Translations under genes and position numbers: made by a program
Assembly (NCBI GenBank): GCA_007279775.1
Contig: QYPD01000033.1
Location: 1-16,258, forward strand
Length of the DNA stretch: 16,258 nt
Origin: Spirochaetia bacterium
GTDB taxonomy: Bacteria; Patescibacteriota; Minisyncoccia; UBA6257; UBA9933
Direction of reading: 5' to 3'
The notes under the pieces: generated by a model
What the model was told of the DNA's origin: nothing
Database searches by the model: none
The model's input: the letters and a program-made list of their open reading frames with translations, nothing else
Shown here: positions 1-5,357 of the stretch, piece after piece
How positions within the stretch are numbered: the stretch's first letter is position 1
Layout of the letters: every line of letters begins with the position of its first letter

Positions 1-9
1 TCCATATAT

Positions 10-18
10 ATTATATCA
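10..18 (-). promoter_or_regulatory. Candidate extended -10 promoter firing off the left edge
   Basis: Read on the minus strand, this is TGATATAAT: a perfect TATAAT box at 10-15 preceded by the TGn extension. No -35 element is visible at the expected distance, because that position holds the T-tract of the upstream terminator. It would start transcription of whatever gene lies beyond the left end of the window, insulated from the 89-751 gene by the terminator at 34-72. AT-rich DNA produces such boxes by chance, so confidence is low. Confidence 0.3.
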
Positions 19-33
19 GATTATTTTTGATAA

Positions 34-72
34 TAAAAAATCCCTTGGTCTCGCGAAACAAAACCAAGGGAT
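34..72 (-). terminator. Rho-independent terminator of the 89-751 gene
   Basis: A perfect 10-bp stem (ATCCCTTGGT at 40-49 pairing with ACCAAGGGAT at 63-72) with a 13-nt loop. In the minus-strand transcript it is followed by a run of U residues (the A-tract at 35-40). It lies 17 bp past the stop codon of the 89-751 gene. Confidence 0.9.
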
Positions 73-88
73 CAAGGCATTAAGGGTT

Positions 89-751
89 TCAGGAATTGCA
101 GGAGAAAACACGATAACCATCGTCCCACGTCGTCGGGCGCCCAACGGAGCCCGCGCGCACGCCCCAGCCACCGCCACGCCAGTAGACGCGCACCGCGCGA
201 AGCTCGCCGTTGACATCGCGAACATAGAAAATATTCGCGTAGCCGTTCGTGAGAAGGGCTCCGTCTTCCCTATTTTGCTGACGTTCCATAAGAGCGTAAA
301 CCGCAGAGAGTGTGGTTTCGGCGGTGTCGCCAAGTTCAGAAAGAATCGGTTTATCAATCGACGATTCCACTAATTCCGCGTAACGGAGTGTCGTCTCGGC
401 TGCCGACTCCTCGATTTTACCAAGGAACCATTCCTGGAAATTGTCTCCCAGATAGGAGATTTTGACCGGAGCGTTTTCGCCGGTGTCCACCACGAACTTG
501 TTGCGGGCGACGAATTTTTCGGTTGTCGCGGGGATATTTACCTCACCGATAAACCGAAGTAAACTCGGCCCCAAAGGTTTTAATCCGAAAAACTGGCGCA
601 ATTTATCACGATTTACATCCGCGATATTATTTGCGTCCCGAACGTCCGCGAGAAATCCGGATTCAATAACATCTTGTAATTGATCCGTCGGAGTATCACT
701 GAATAACGATAAAATCTTTTCCGCTTGTTTTAGGGTTGCACCTTTCTTCAT
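89..751 (-). CDS. Hypothetical protein of a CPR paralogous family with a variable-looking C-terminus
   Basis: A protein of 220 residues with no signal peptide or membrane segment. I do not know its function. The N-terminus (about 1-60) is helical and charged. The middle (about 60-130) carries GEVNIPATTEKFVARNKFVV and KISYLGDNFQEW, which I recall as constant parts of a family found in many copies in Parcubacteria. The last 34 residues (187-220) are rich in Trp, Gly and Arg, with RGGGW and W-DDGYRVFS, and faintly resemble the end of C-type-lectin or formylglycine-enzyme folds. The start is set by the AAGGAGG at 759-765, 7 nt before the ATG. The gene has its own promoter, structured leader and terminator, so it is monocistronic. 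Its 3' third is far more GC-rich than the rest of the window (49 of 60 bases at 121-180). Family recall is from memory and unverified. Confidence 0.85.
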   Translation of the reverse strand: MKKGATLKQAEKILSLFSDTPTDQLQDVIESGFLADVRDANNIADVNRDKLRQFFGLKPLGPSLLRFIGEVNIPATTEKFVARNKFVVDTGENAPVKISYLGDNFQEWFLGKIEESAAETTLRYAELVESSIDKPILSELGDTAETTLSAVYALMERQQNREDGALLTNGYANIFYVRDVNGELRAVRVYWRGGGWGVRAGSVGRPTTWDDGYRVFSCNS

Positions 752-758
752 GGCAAGT

Positions 759-765
759 CCTCCTT
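759..765 (-). promoter_or_regulatory. Strong Shine-Dalgarno site
   Basis: AAGGAGG on the minus strand, with 7 nt between GGAGG and the ATG at 749-751. It is the only full-strength ribosome binding site I find in the window and it fixes the start of the 89-751 gene. Confidence 0.9.
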
Positions 766-803
766 TTTGCGATCACCTTTTAGGGTGGCGCGTTTTAATC
801 CGC

Positions 804-855
804 ATCATTGCGGTTTTTAAATTCGTTTTTCAACGGACCTAAAAACCGCAATGAT
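804..855 (-). promoter_or_regulatory. Long leader hairpin with GAAA tetraloop (candidate cis-regulatory RNA)
   Basis: A perfect 16-bp inverted repeat (ATCATTGCGGTTTTTA and its complement, 840-855 and 804-819). Its 20-nt centre, read as minus-strand RNA, is GGUC-CGUU-GAAA-AACG-AAUU. CGUU and AACG pair around a GAAA (GNRA) tetraloop. GGUC opposite AAUU gives two G-U pairs, one U-A pair and a C-A mismatch, so the whole 52 nt forms a nearly continuous 24-bp rod. It lies within the untranslated leader of the 89-751 gene, about 40 nt upstream of the Shine-Dalgarno. No U-tract follows, so it is not a classical terminator. The G-U pairs and the GNRA loop exist only in the minus-strand RNA, which supports an RNA role over a DNA one. 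Confidence 0.75.
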
Positions 856-893
856 TTATTCATATAATTTTCAATGTTCAAATTAACGTTGTA

Positions 894-921
894 ATTATAC
901 CAGATTGTCAAAATTTGTCAA
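894..921 (-). promoter_or_regulatory. Near-consensus sigma70 promoter for the 89-751 gene
   Basis: On the minus strand: -35 TTGACA (916-921), a 16-bp spacer and -10 TATAAT (894-899), with TGG just before the -10 giving an extended -10 (TGnTATAAT). The start of transcription is expected near 887, giving a leader of about 135 nt. The -35 is the distal copy of a direct repeat, TTGACAA-ATT-TTGACAA, with a period of 10 bp. No terminator separates this promoter from the transketolase gene at 939, so readthrough is possible. Confidence 0.85.
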
Positions 922-938
922 GTCTTTGATTTTATTTT

Positions 939-1931
939 TTATTTCTTCCTTTTAATAACTTTTTTTACGGCGTTTATGATATCTTTCGGTTCAAGGCCGT
1001 ATTTTTTGAATAAATCTTTAGGCGCGGCGCTTTCGCCGAAAACATCTTTTGTGCCGATAAATTCCATCGGCACCGGATAGTTTTTTGCCAGAAGTTCTGC
1101 TATTGCTCCGCCCAATCCTCCCAAAATATTATGTTCTTCAACACTCACAACCGCTCCGCATTTTTTCACTAATTCAATTATTTTGTTTTCATCCAACGGT
1201 TTTACCGTATGGCTATTTAAAACAATTACTCCGATTTTTTCTTTTTCAAGCTCTTTGGCGGCTAAAAGCGCGTTGTATAAAACCGGCCCACAGCCAATAA
1301 TCAAAACTTCCGGCTTTTTCCCTCCGGCCAAAGACTGCCAAAAAATTTCCGCCTTGCCTATTGTAAAAGGCGTTTCTTCCGATGTGAAAACTGGAGTTTT
1401 TTCACGCGCAAACCTTAAATAAACCGGCCCGTTTATTTTAGCCGAAAAAATCGTCGCTTTTCTCGCTTCAATGGCATCAGCCGGGACAACCACCTTCATA
1501 TTTGGAATCGTCCGCATTATGGCAATATCTTCAAGCGCTTGGTGAGTGGCGCCGTCAAACCCGGTTAATAAACCCGCATGATGGCCGGCAATTTTAACAT
1601 TAGCGTCGTTATACGCGATTGCCGTCCTAATTTGTTCCAATGTCCTGCCCGGCGAAAAAACCGAATAAGTCGCCGTAAAGGGAATTTTCCCTGAAACTGC
1701 CAAACCGGCGGCAACTCCAACCAAATTTTGTTCTGCCACGCCAACCTGAAAAAATCTTTTCGGAAATTTCTCGGCGAAAAAATTCATCCGGCATGAATTT
1801 GAAACGTCTGCGGAAAGCCCCACTACGTTTTCATTTTCTTCGCCCAATTTAAGTAATCCTTCGCCGAATCCATCGCGAGTGGCCCTTTGCTCAATATCTT
1901 CCATAAAAATTTTATCCGATAATTTTTCCAT
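939..1931 (-). CDS. Transketolase, C-terminal subunit (split enzyme)
   Basis: A protein of 330 residues matching the pyrimidine-binding and C-terminal domains of transketolase. With the partner subunit encoded just upstream it transfers two-carbon units between sugar phosphates in the non-oxidative pentose phosphate pathway, using thiamine diphosphate, in the cytoplasm. QVGVAEQNLVGVAAGLA at about 62-78 carries the catalytic Glu67 that activates the cofactor; GATHQALED at about 127-135 holds the conserved substrate-side His. The C-terminal domain (about 205-325) is intact. It starts 8 bp after the stop of the N-terminal subunit, so the two are probably co-translated. There is only a distant GAGG upstream; Met10 is an alternative start. 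A split transketolase is common in archaea and CPR, so this is not a broken gene. DXS is excluded by the separate subunits and by the motifs. Confidence 0.93.
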   Translation of the reverse strand: MEKLSDKIFMEDIEQRATRDGFGEGLLKLGEENENVVGLSADVSNSCRMNFFAEKFPKRFFQVGVAEQNLVGVAAGLAVSGKIPFTATYSVFSPGRTLEQIRTAIAYNDANVKIAGHHAGLLTGFDGATHQALEDIAIMRTIPNMKVVVPADAIEARKATIFSAKINGPVYLRFAREKTPVFTSEETPFTIGKAEIFWQSLAGGKKPEVLIIGCGPVLYNALLAAKELEKEKIGVIVLNSHTVKPLDENKIIELVKKCGAVVSVEEHNILGGLGGAIAELLAKNYPVPMEFIGTKDVFGESAAPKDLFKKYGLEPKDIINAVKKVIKRKK

Positions 1932-1939
1932 TGTTTTTT

Positions 1940-2815
1940 TTAATCCGTTTCCTCTATTTTCCCTTTCAGTGTCTTTATTTCTTTTAACGCTTCTTCGGCT
2001 TGTTTTTTATTTAAAGGCGAAGCGTGCCAATGATAATCAAATTCCATAAAGTCCACTCCCTTGCCAGCAATCGTATGAGCGATGATAACTGTCGGTTTTT
2101 CAAAAATAGCCCGCGCCTCGTTCGCCGCTCCGATAAATTCTTCAATATTGTGGCCATCCATTTCTAAAACATGCCAATTAAAAGCTTCGTATTTTTCGCG
2201 CAAAGATTCAAGCGGCATTATATCTTCGGTAAAACCATCGCTTTGAATATTATTTCTGTCTATTATCGCCGTAAGATTTCCTAATTTATATTTTCCCGCG
2301 AGCATTATTGCTTCCCACGTGTTTCCGCAATCGTGCTCGGCATCCGACATAACGCAATAAACCTGATATTTCGCCCGCGGCGAGTTTACCGCACTATCGA
2401 GCCGCGCCGCCAAAGCCATGCCTACCGCCTGCGAAAGCCCTTCTCCCAAAGGGCCGGAAGAAGTTTCTATCCCCGGCAGCGCCTTGCGATGCGGATGCCC
2501 CTGGAGCCGGCTGTTTAATTTTCTTAAAGTTTTCAATTCTTCAACTGGGAAATATCCCGCTCTCGCTAAAGCCGCGTATTGAACCGGGCAAATATGACCA
2601 TTAGACAAAACTAACCTGTCTCTTTCCGGCCAATCCGGATTCTTTGGATTATGTTTCAATATATAAAAATAAAGCGCGGAAAAAATATCGGCCATCGCCA
2701 AAGAACCGGCAGGATGGCCGGAACCGGCGTTTAAAATCATTTCAATAACATCTTGCCGAAGCAAACATGCCGTGTTTTCAAGAAATCTGATTTTTTTACT
2801 GTTTAAAATTTCCAC
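1940..2815 (-). CDS. Transketolase, N-terminal thiamine-diphosphate subunit (split enzyme)
   Basis: A protein of 291 residues matching the first domain of transketolase, which binds the diphosphate of thiamine diphosphate. Visible landmarks are GSGHPAGSL (31-39), SNGHI (71-75, active-site His74), LQGHP (104-108) and GPLGEGLSQAVGMA (121-134). The cofactor motif runs from SDAEHDCGNTWEA (157-169) to NN (188-189). The family normally begins this motif with GDGE, so SDAE is a deviation, although the metal-binding Asp158 is kept. The start codon is GTG: an in-frame stop lies four codons upstream and the next Met (26) would remove conserved helix. No Shine-Dalgarno is seen. It lies 12 bp after rpiB and 8 bp before the C-terminal subunit, in one operon with gap. 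Confidence 0.93.
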   Translation of the reverse strand: MEILNSKKIRFLENTACLLRQDVIEMILNAGSGHPAGSLAMADIFSALYFYILKHNPKNPDWPERDRLVLSNGHICPVQYAALARAGYFPVEELKTLRKLNSRLQGHPHRKALPGIETSSGPLGEGLSQAVGMALAARLDSAVNSPRAKYQVYCVMSDAEHDCGNTWEAIMLAGKYKLGNLTAIIDRNNIQSDGFTEDIMPLESLREKYEAFNWHVLEMDGHNIEEFIGAANEARAIFEKPTVIIAHTIAGKGVDFMEFDYHWHASPLNKKQAEEALKEIKTLKGKIEETD

Positions 2816-2827
2816 GATTTTAATTTA

Positions 2828-3280
2828 TTAAATCTGACTTTCAATTTCACTAATCTTTTCAAGTCTCCTTTTGTGCGGCTCTTTTCCGGAAAAACCGGTT
2901 GCCAGCCAAGTGCCTAAAATTTTTTCGGCGTCTTCTTCGCTTAAAAAATCCGCCGGCAAAGACAAAACATTAGCATCATCGTCATTGCGCGCTAAAAACG
3001 CCTGGTCAGGATTAAAAGCTAAAGAAGAGCGTACTCCTTTAAATTTATTAGCCACCACGTCTACTCCCACGCCCGAACCGCAAATCAAAACGCCTTTGCG
3101 AGCCATTGGGTCTTGGCTTACCGCATCGCCTACAAGTTTGGCGAAATCAGGATAGTCATCATTTTCATCAAGCTTGGCATTTCCAACATCAATAACTTCG
3201 TAGCCTTTCTTCTCCAAGAAATTTTTCAGAGATTTTTTAAGATTGAATCCCCTGTGGTCGGCGCCGATGTAAATTAACAT
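2828..3280 (-). CDS. rpiB: Ribose-5-phosphate isomerase B (RpiB/LacA/LacB family)
   Basis: A protein of 150 residues, the usual family length. It interconverts ribose 5-phosphate and ribulose 5-phosphate, feeding the transketolase encoded next door. GADHRGF (6-12) is the phosphate- and ring-binding segment. LICGSGVGVDVVANK (65-79) contains the catalytic Cys67, with Ser69 where E. coli has the Thr of CGTG. NDDDANVLSLPA (99-110) replaces the usual HNDTNVLAFG, so the His that helps open the sugar ring (His99 in E. coli) is Asp100 here. The start codon lies against a heptamer repeat tract and has no Shine-Dalgarno. LacA/LacB-like isomerases are the alternative, but the transketolase context favours ribose. 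Confidence 0.9.
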   Translation of the reverse strand: MLIYIGADHRGFNLKKSLKNFLEKKGYEVIDVGNAKLDENDDYPDFAKLVGDAVSQDPMARKGVLICGSGVGVDVVANKFKGVRSSLAFNPDQAFLARNDDDANVLSLPADFLSEEDAEKILGTWLATGFSGKEPHKRRLEKISEIESQI

Positions 3281-3310
3281 GGTTTATGATTTAAGAATTA
3301 AGATTTAAGA
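3281..3310. repeat. Degenerate heptamer repeat tract between gap and rpiB
   Basis: Four tandem heptamers on the plus strand: TTTATGA, TTTAAGA, ATTAAGA, TTTAAGA (3283-3310), preceded by GG that touches the rpiB start codon. The consensus is NTTAAGA. A related tract with the same TAAGA core and 7-nt period lies at 11416-11483. It fills the place where an rpiB ribosome binding site would be. Confidence 0.65.
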
Positions 3311-3319
3311 AAAAATTAT

Positions 3320-4333
3320 TTACGCGGTTTTTAAAACGTGCTTCAAAAGCATTGCTGCATACCCCCATTCATTATCATACCAGCTCAAAACTTTAACCAA
3401 ATCGCCATCAACAACTTTGGTAAATTTCAAATCAATTATTGCCCCGTAAGGTTCAGCGACAATATCAGAAGAAACAATTTGCTCTTCAACGGTTTTTAAA
3501 ATTCCCTGCCAGCGCGGCTCTTTTTCCGCTTTTTTGAAAATTTCATTTACTTCTTCAACTGAAGTTTTTCTTTTCGCCAAAAAAGTGATATCGGCGATTG
3601 AACCGGCAACCACCGGCACTCTTAAGGCAATGCCGTCAAACTTTCCTTCCAATTCCTTAAACGCCCGCGTTACCGCGATTGCCGCGCCGGTTGTTGAAGG
3701 AATAATGTTTTGCGCTCCGGCTCTGCCTCGCCTAAAATCGCTTCCTTTAACCGGCGAATCAACTATTGTTTGCGTGTTCGTATAGGCATGAACCGTGTTT
3801 AAAACCGCCTTTTGAATGCCAATAGTTTCCGCCATTATCGCGATAACCGGATAAGCGGCGTTCGTGGTGCATGAAGCATTTGAAGAAAGGTTGCAAGTTT
3901 TCAGTTCGGCATCATTTAACCCTACAAGCACAGTCTTGCCTCCCGCAATTCCATCCGCGTCTTTCGCCGGCGCGGTTAAAACAACTTTTTTCGCGCCCGC
4001 GTCCAAATGAACTTTAGCTTTTTCAAAAGATTCAAAAACTCCGGTCGCTTCAATAACCAAATCGATATTTAAATCTTTCCATGGAAGTTTCGTCGGGTCT
4101 TTTTCCTGAATAAATTTTATTTTTCTCCCGTCAATAATCAAAAACCCATTCCCCTTGTCACATTTAACATTTCCCTTATAGGCCCTATAAACCGAATCGT
4201 ATTTAAAAAGATAAGCGAGATTTTCCAAATCGCCCAAATCATTTATGGCAACAACTTCAATTTTCGGCTCGGAAAGCGCCTGGCGCAAAAATAACCTACC
4301 AATTCTTCCAAAACCATTTATCGCTATTTTCAT
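3320..4333 (-). CDS. gap: Glyceraldehyde-3-phosphate dehydrogenase (type I, NAD-dependent)
   Basis: A protein of 337 residues, full length. It oxidises glyceraldehyde 3-phosphate to 1,3-bisphosphoglycerate in cytoplasmic glycolysis. The Rossmann motif INGFGRIGRLFLRQAL is at 5-20, and Asp32 at the end of the second strand predicts NAD rather than NADP. The catalytic Cys155 sits in SNASCTTN (151-158) and His182 in NTVHAYTN. The phosphate-site segment FRRGRAGAQNIIPSTTGAA follows, and WYDNEWGY lies near the C-terminus. It is the first gene of gap-rpiB-transketolase, so its product and the pentose phosphate enzymes share triose phosphate. There is no Shine-Dalgarno: a long imperfect palindrome ends only 8 bp before the ATG. 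Confidence 0.97.
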   Translation of the reverse strand: MKIAINGFGRIGRLFLRQALSEPKIEVVAINDLGDLENLAYLFKYDSVYRAYKGNVKCDKGNGFLIIDGRKIKFIQEKDPTKLPWKDLNIDLVIEATGVFESFEKAKVHLDAGAKKVVLTAPAKDADGIAGGKTVLVGLNDAELKTCNLSSNASCTTNAAYPVIAIMAETIGIQKAVLNTVHAYTNTQTIVDSPVKGSDFRRGRAGAQNIIPSTTGAAIAVTRAFKELEGKFDGIALRVPVVAGSIADITFLAKRKTSVEEVNEIFKKAEKEPRWQGILKTVEEQIVSSDIVAEPYGAIIDLKFTKVVDGDLVKVLSWYDNEWGYAAMLLKHVLKTA

Positions 4334-4341
4334 GATAAAGC

Positions 4342-4454
4342 AATCCGAAACTACGAATTACATCCGAATCTGCGAACAAATCCGAATAGCTAACGTCGTT
4401 TTTACTTTTTTCGTAGCCATTCGTAGATTCGAATAAATTTGTAGATTGGGATTA
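4342..4454. repeat. Long imperfect palindrome of CGAAT/ATTCG units
   Basis: The left arm begins AATCCGAAACTACGAATT (4342-4359) and continues through CCGAATCTGCGAA (4364-4376). The right arm (about 4410-4454), read in reverse complement, is AATCCCAATCTACAAATT, then TTCGAATCTACGAA and GGCTACGA. The arms match over about 40 positions with scattered mismatches and one 11-nt gap. CGAA cores recur every 8 to 11 bases. It fills nearly the whole gap between the RNA methyltransferase stop and the gap start. I recall similar attcgtagattcg-type repeats in CPR intergenic DNA; that is memory, not a search. Confidence 0.75.
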
Positions 4455-4456
4455 TT

Positions 4457-4981
4457 TTAATCATTATACAATTCTCTTATTTTAAAAACAACAATGCCGA
4501 ATGCTACGGCGACATTGAGCGATTCTTTTTTGCCAAACATCGGAATTTCCAATATTTTATCGGCGCGCTTTAAAATTGACGGCGGCAAACCATTCATCTC
4601 ACTTCCCAATATCAAAGCGATTTTTTGTCTACTTTCCCGCGGGAAAGTAGACGAATTTTTAACTTTATAATATGGGATCGATTTTTTGTTTTGCTCAATG
4701 GCGAAAATTTTATATCCGTCTTTTTTTAATCTTTTGAGCAATTTTGTAATTGCTTGCACTGAATGCGCCGAAGCATCCCACTTAACATATTTTTCCGCGC
4801 CTAAAGAAACCTTAGTTAACTGCTGGCGCGGCCGGCCAAAAGAATCAACCGGCGCTGACGTAATCCCGCAAAGATAAATCTTTTCAACTCCAGCCGCGTC
4901 GGCGGTTCGGAATATTGAACCTACATTATGTAAACTTCTAACGTTATGAAGAATAATGACCATAACAATATTATAATACAC
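4457..4981 (-). CDS. SpoU/TrmH-family RNA 2'-O-methyltransferase
   Basis: A protein of up to 174 residues in the SPOUT superfamily, predicted to methylate a ribose in tRNA or rRNA using S-adenosylmethionine bound in a trefoil knot. Motif 1 is NVRSLHNVGSIFRTADAAGV (13-32), with the catalytic Arg; motif 2 is LILGSEMNGL (123-132); motif 3 is IPMFGKKESLNVAVA (146-160). There is no N-terminal substrate domain, so the target cannot be named. The frame opens with GTG at 4979-4981, but ATG at 4961-4963 (Met7) is more likely: a TATAAT at 4969-4974 places the transcription start near that ATG, suggesting leaderless translation. Residues 110-119 (NSSTFPRESR) have no counterpart in the family as I know it and are encoded by a perfect 26-bp palindrome. 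Confidence 0.92.
   Translation of the reverse strand: MYYNIVMVIILHNVRSLHNVGSIFRTADAAGVEKIYLCGITSAPVDSFGRPRQQLTKVSLGAEKYVKWDASAHSVQAITKLLKRLKKDGYKIFAIEQNKKSIPYYKVKNSSTFPRESRQKIALILGSEMNGLPPSILKRADKILEIPMFGKKESLNVAVAFGIVVFKIRELYND
4627..4652. repeat. Perfect 26-bp palindrome inside the RNA methyltransferase gene
   Basis: GTCTACTTTCCCG is followed directly by its exact complement CGGGAAAGTAGAC. It is in frame and encodes part of residues 110-119, between strands leading to motif 2. A perfect 26-bp palindrome in AT-rich coding DNA is not expected by chance and suggests a small inserted repeat. Confidence 0.85.
4969..4974 (-). promoter_or_regulatory. Candidate -10 box of the RNA methyltransferase gene
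   Basis: TATAAT on the minus strand, ending 6 bp before the ATG at 4961-4963. The -35 region is poor. It sits between the terminator at 5022-5050 and the gene, where a promoter is needed. Confidence 0.45.
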
Positions 4982-5021
4982 TTAATCGATAATTGTTTTG
5001 TTCGACTTATTTTCTGATAAT

Positions 5022-5050
5022 AAAAAATCCCGCCTCACGCGGGATTTTTT
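5022..5050 (-). terminator. Rho-independent terminator of the zinc ribbon gene
   Basis: A perfect 12-bp stem (AAAAAATCCCGC at 5022-5033 with GCGGGATTTTTT at 5039-5050) and a 5-nt loop. With A and T tracts on both sides it could work in both directions. It lies 6 bp past the stop of the 5057-5254 gene, the only gene that reads into it. Confidence 0.92.
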
Positions 5051-5056
5051 ATTTGT

Positions 5057-5254
5057 TTATCTTCCGAAAGACCTGGGGCCTCCGAATGATTGGCGTTTTT
5101 CACGGAAGCAATTTCTGCACATAAGCTGGTCCATTCTTTCCGGGCTCGGTTCAAACGGAAGCTCAGTTATTTCGCCTCCGCACTTCGAGCATTTCCAGTT
5201 GCCCTGAAACATCTGCCTTTGAAAACCGCCTTGTTGGTTATCGTTATAAGCCAT
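5057..5254 (-). CDS. Small zinc ribbon protein (CxxC-x20-CxxC)
   Basis: A protein of 65 residues. Cys22, Cys25, Cys46 and Cys49 form two CxxC knuckles 20 residues apart, around ELPFEPSPER. This resembles the CxxC-x17-CxxC small zinc-binding domain (C-x2-C-G-E...PF-P...R...YC-x2-CF), which is frequent in CPR and of unknown function. Both tails are rich in Gly, Gln, Phe and Arg (NQQGGFQRQ at 6-14, and FGGPRSFGR at the end), as in flexible nucleic-acid-binding tails. RNA or DNA binding is therefore an inference. It is followed by its own strong terminator, which suggests substantial independent expression. No Shine-Dalgarno is seen. Confidence 0.85.
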   Translation of the reverse strand: MAYNDNQQGGFQRQMFQGNWKCSKCGGEITELPFEPSPERMDQLMCRNCFREKRQSFGGPRSFGR

Positions 5255-5357
5255 TTTTGCTTTTTATTTTAATATTTCGCCCTTTTATTTATTCCGAATT
5301 TAAGGCAAAACAGCTTTTTAAAAGCGTTTACTTTTGTCTTAAAGCTTTTTAGTTAAT

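Noticed and set aside
16..357. Alternative minus-strand frame overlapping the 3' end of the 89-751 gene
   Set aside because: It is a shifted frame in GC-rich DNA, runs through the terminator hairpin, and has no ribosome binding site or family features.
804..855. The leader inverted repeat as a Rho-independent terminator for the transketolase operon
   Set aside because: No T-tract follows the stem in the minus-strand direction, and the hairpin lies downstream of a strong promoter, inside the leader.
1932..1942. Frameshift or sequencing error separating the two transketolase halves
   Set aside because: The halves meet at the natural domain boundary, each with its own start and stop, and split transketolases are well known.
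4342..4454. CRISPR array
   Set aside because: The repeated units are 8-11 bp CGAA cores arranged as an inverted repeat, without uniform direct repeats and spacers; no cas genes are present.
5313..5350. Terminator between the DsbA-like and zinc ribbon genes
   Set aside because: GCTTTT/AAAAGC units could pair, but the stems are short, weak and mutually exclusive, with no consistent U-tract; the space is otherwise AT-rich with nothing clear.
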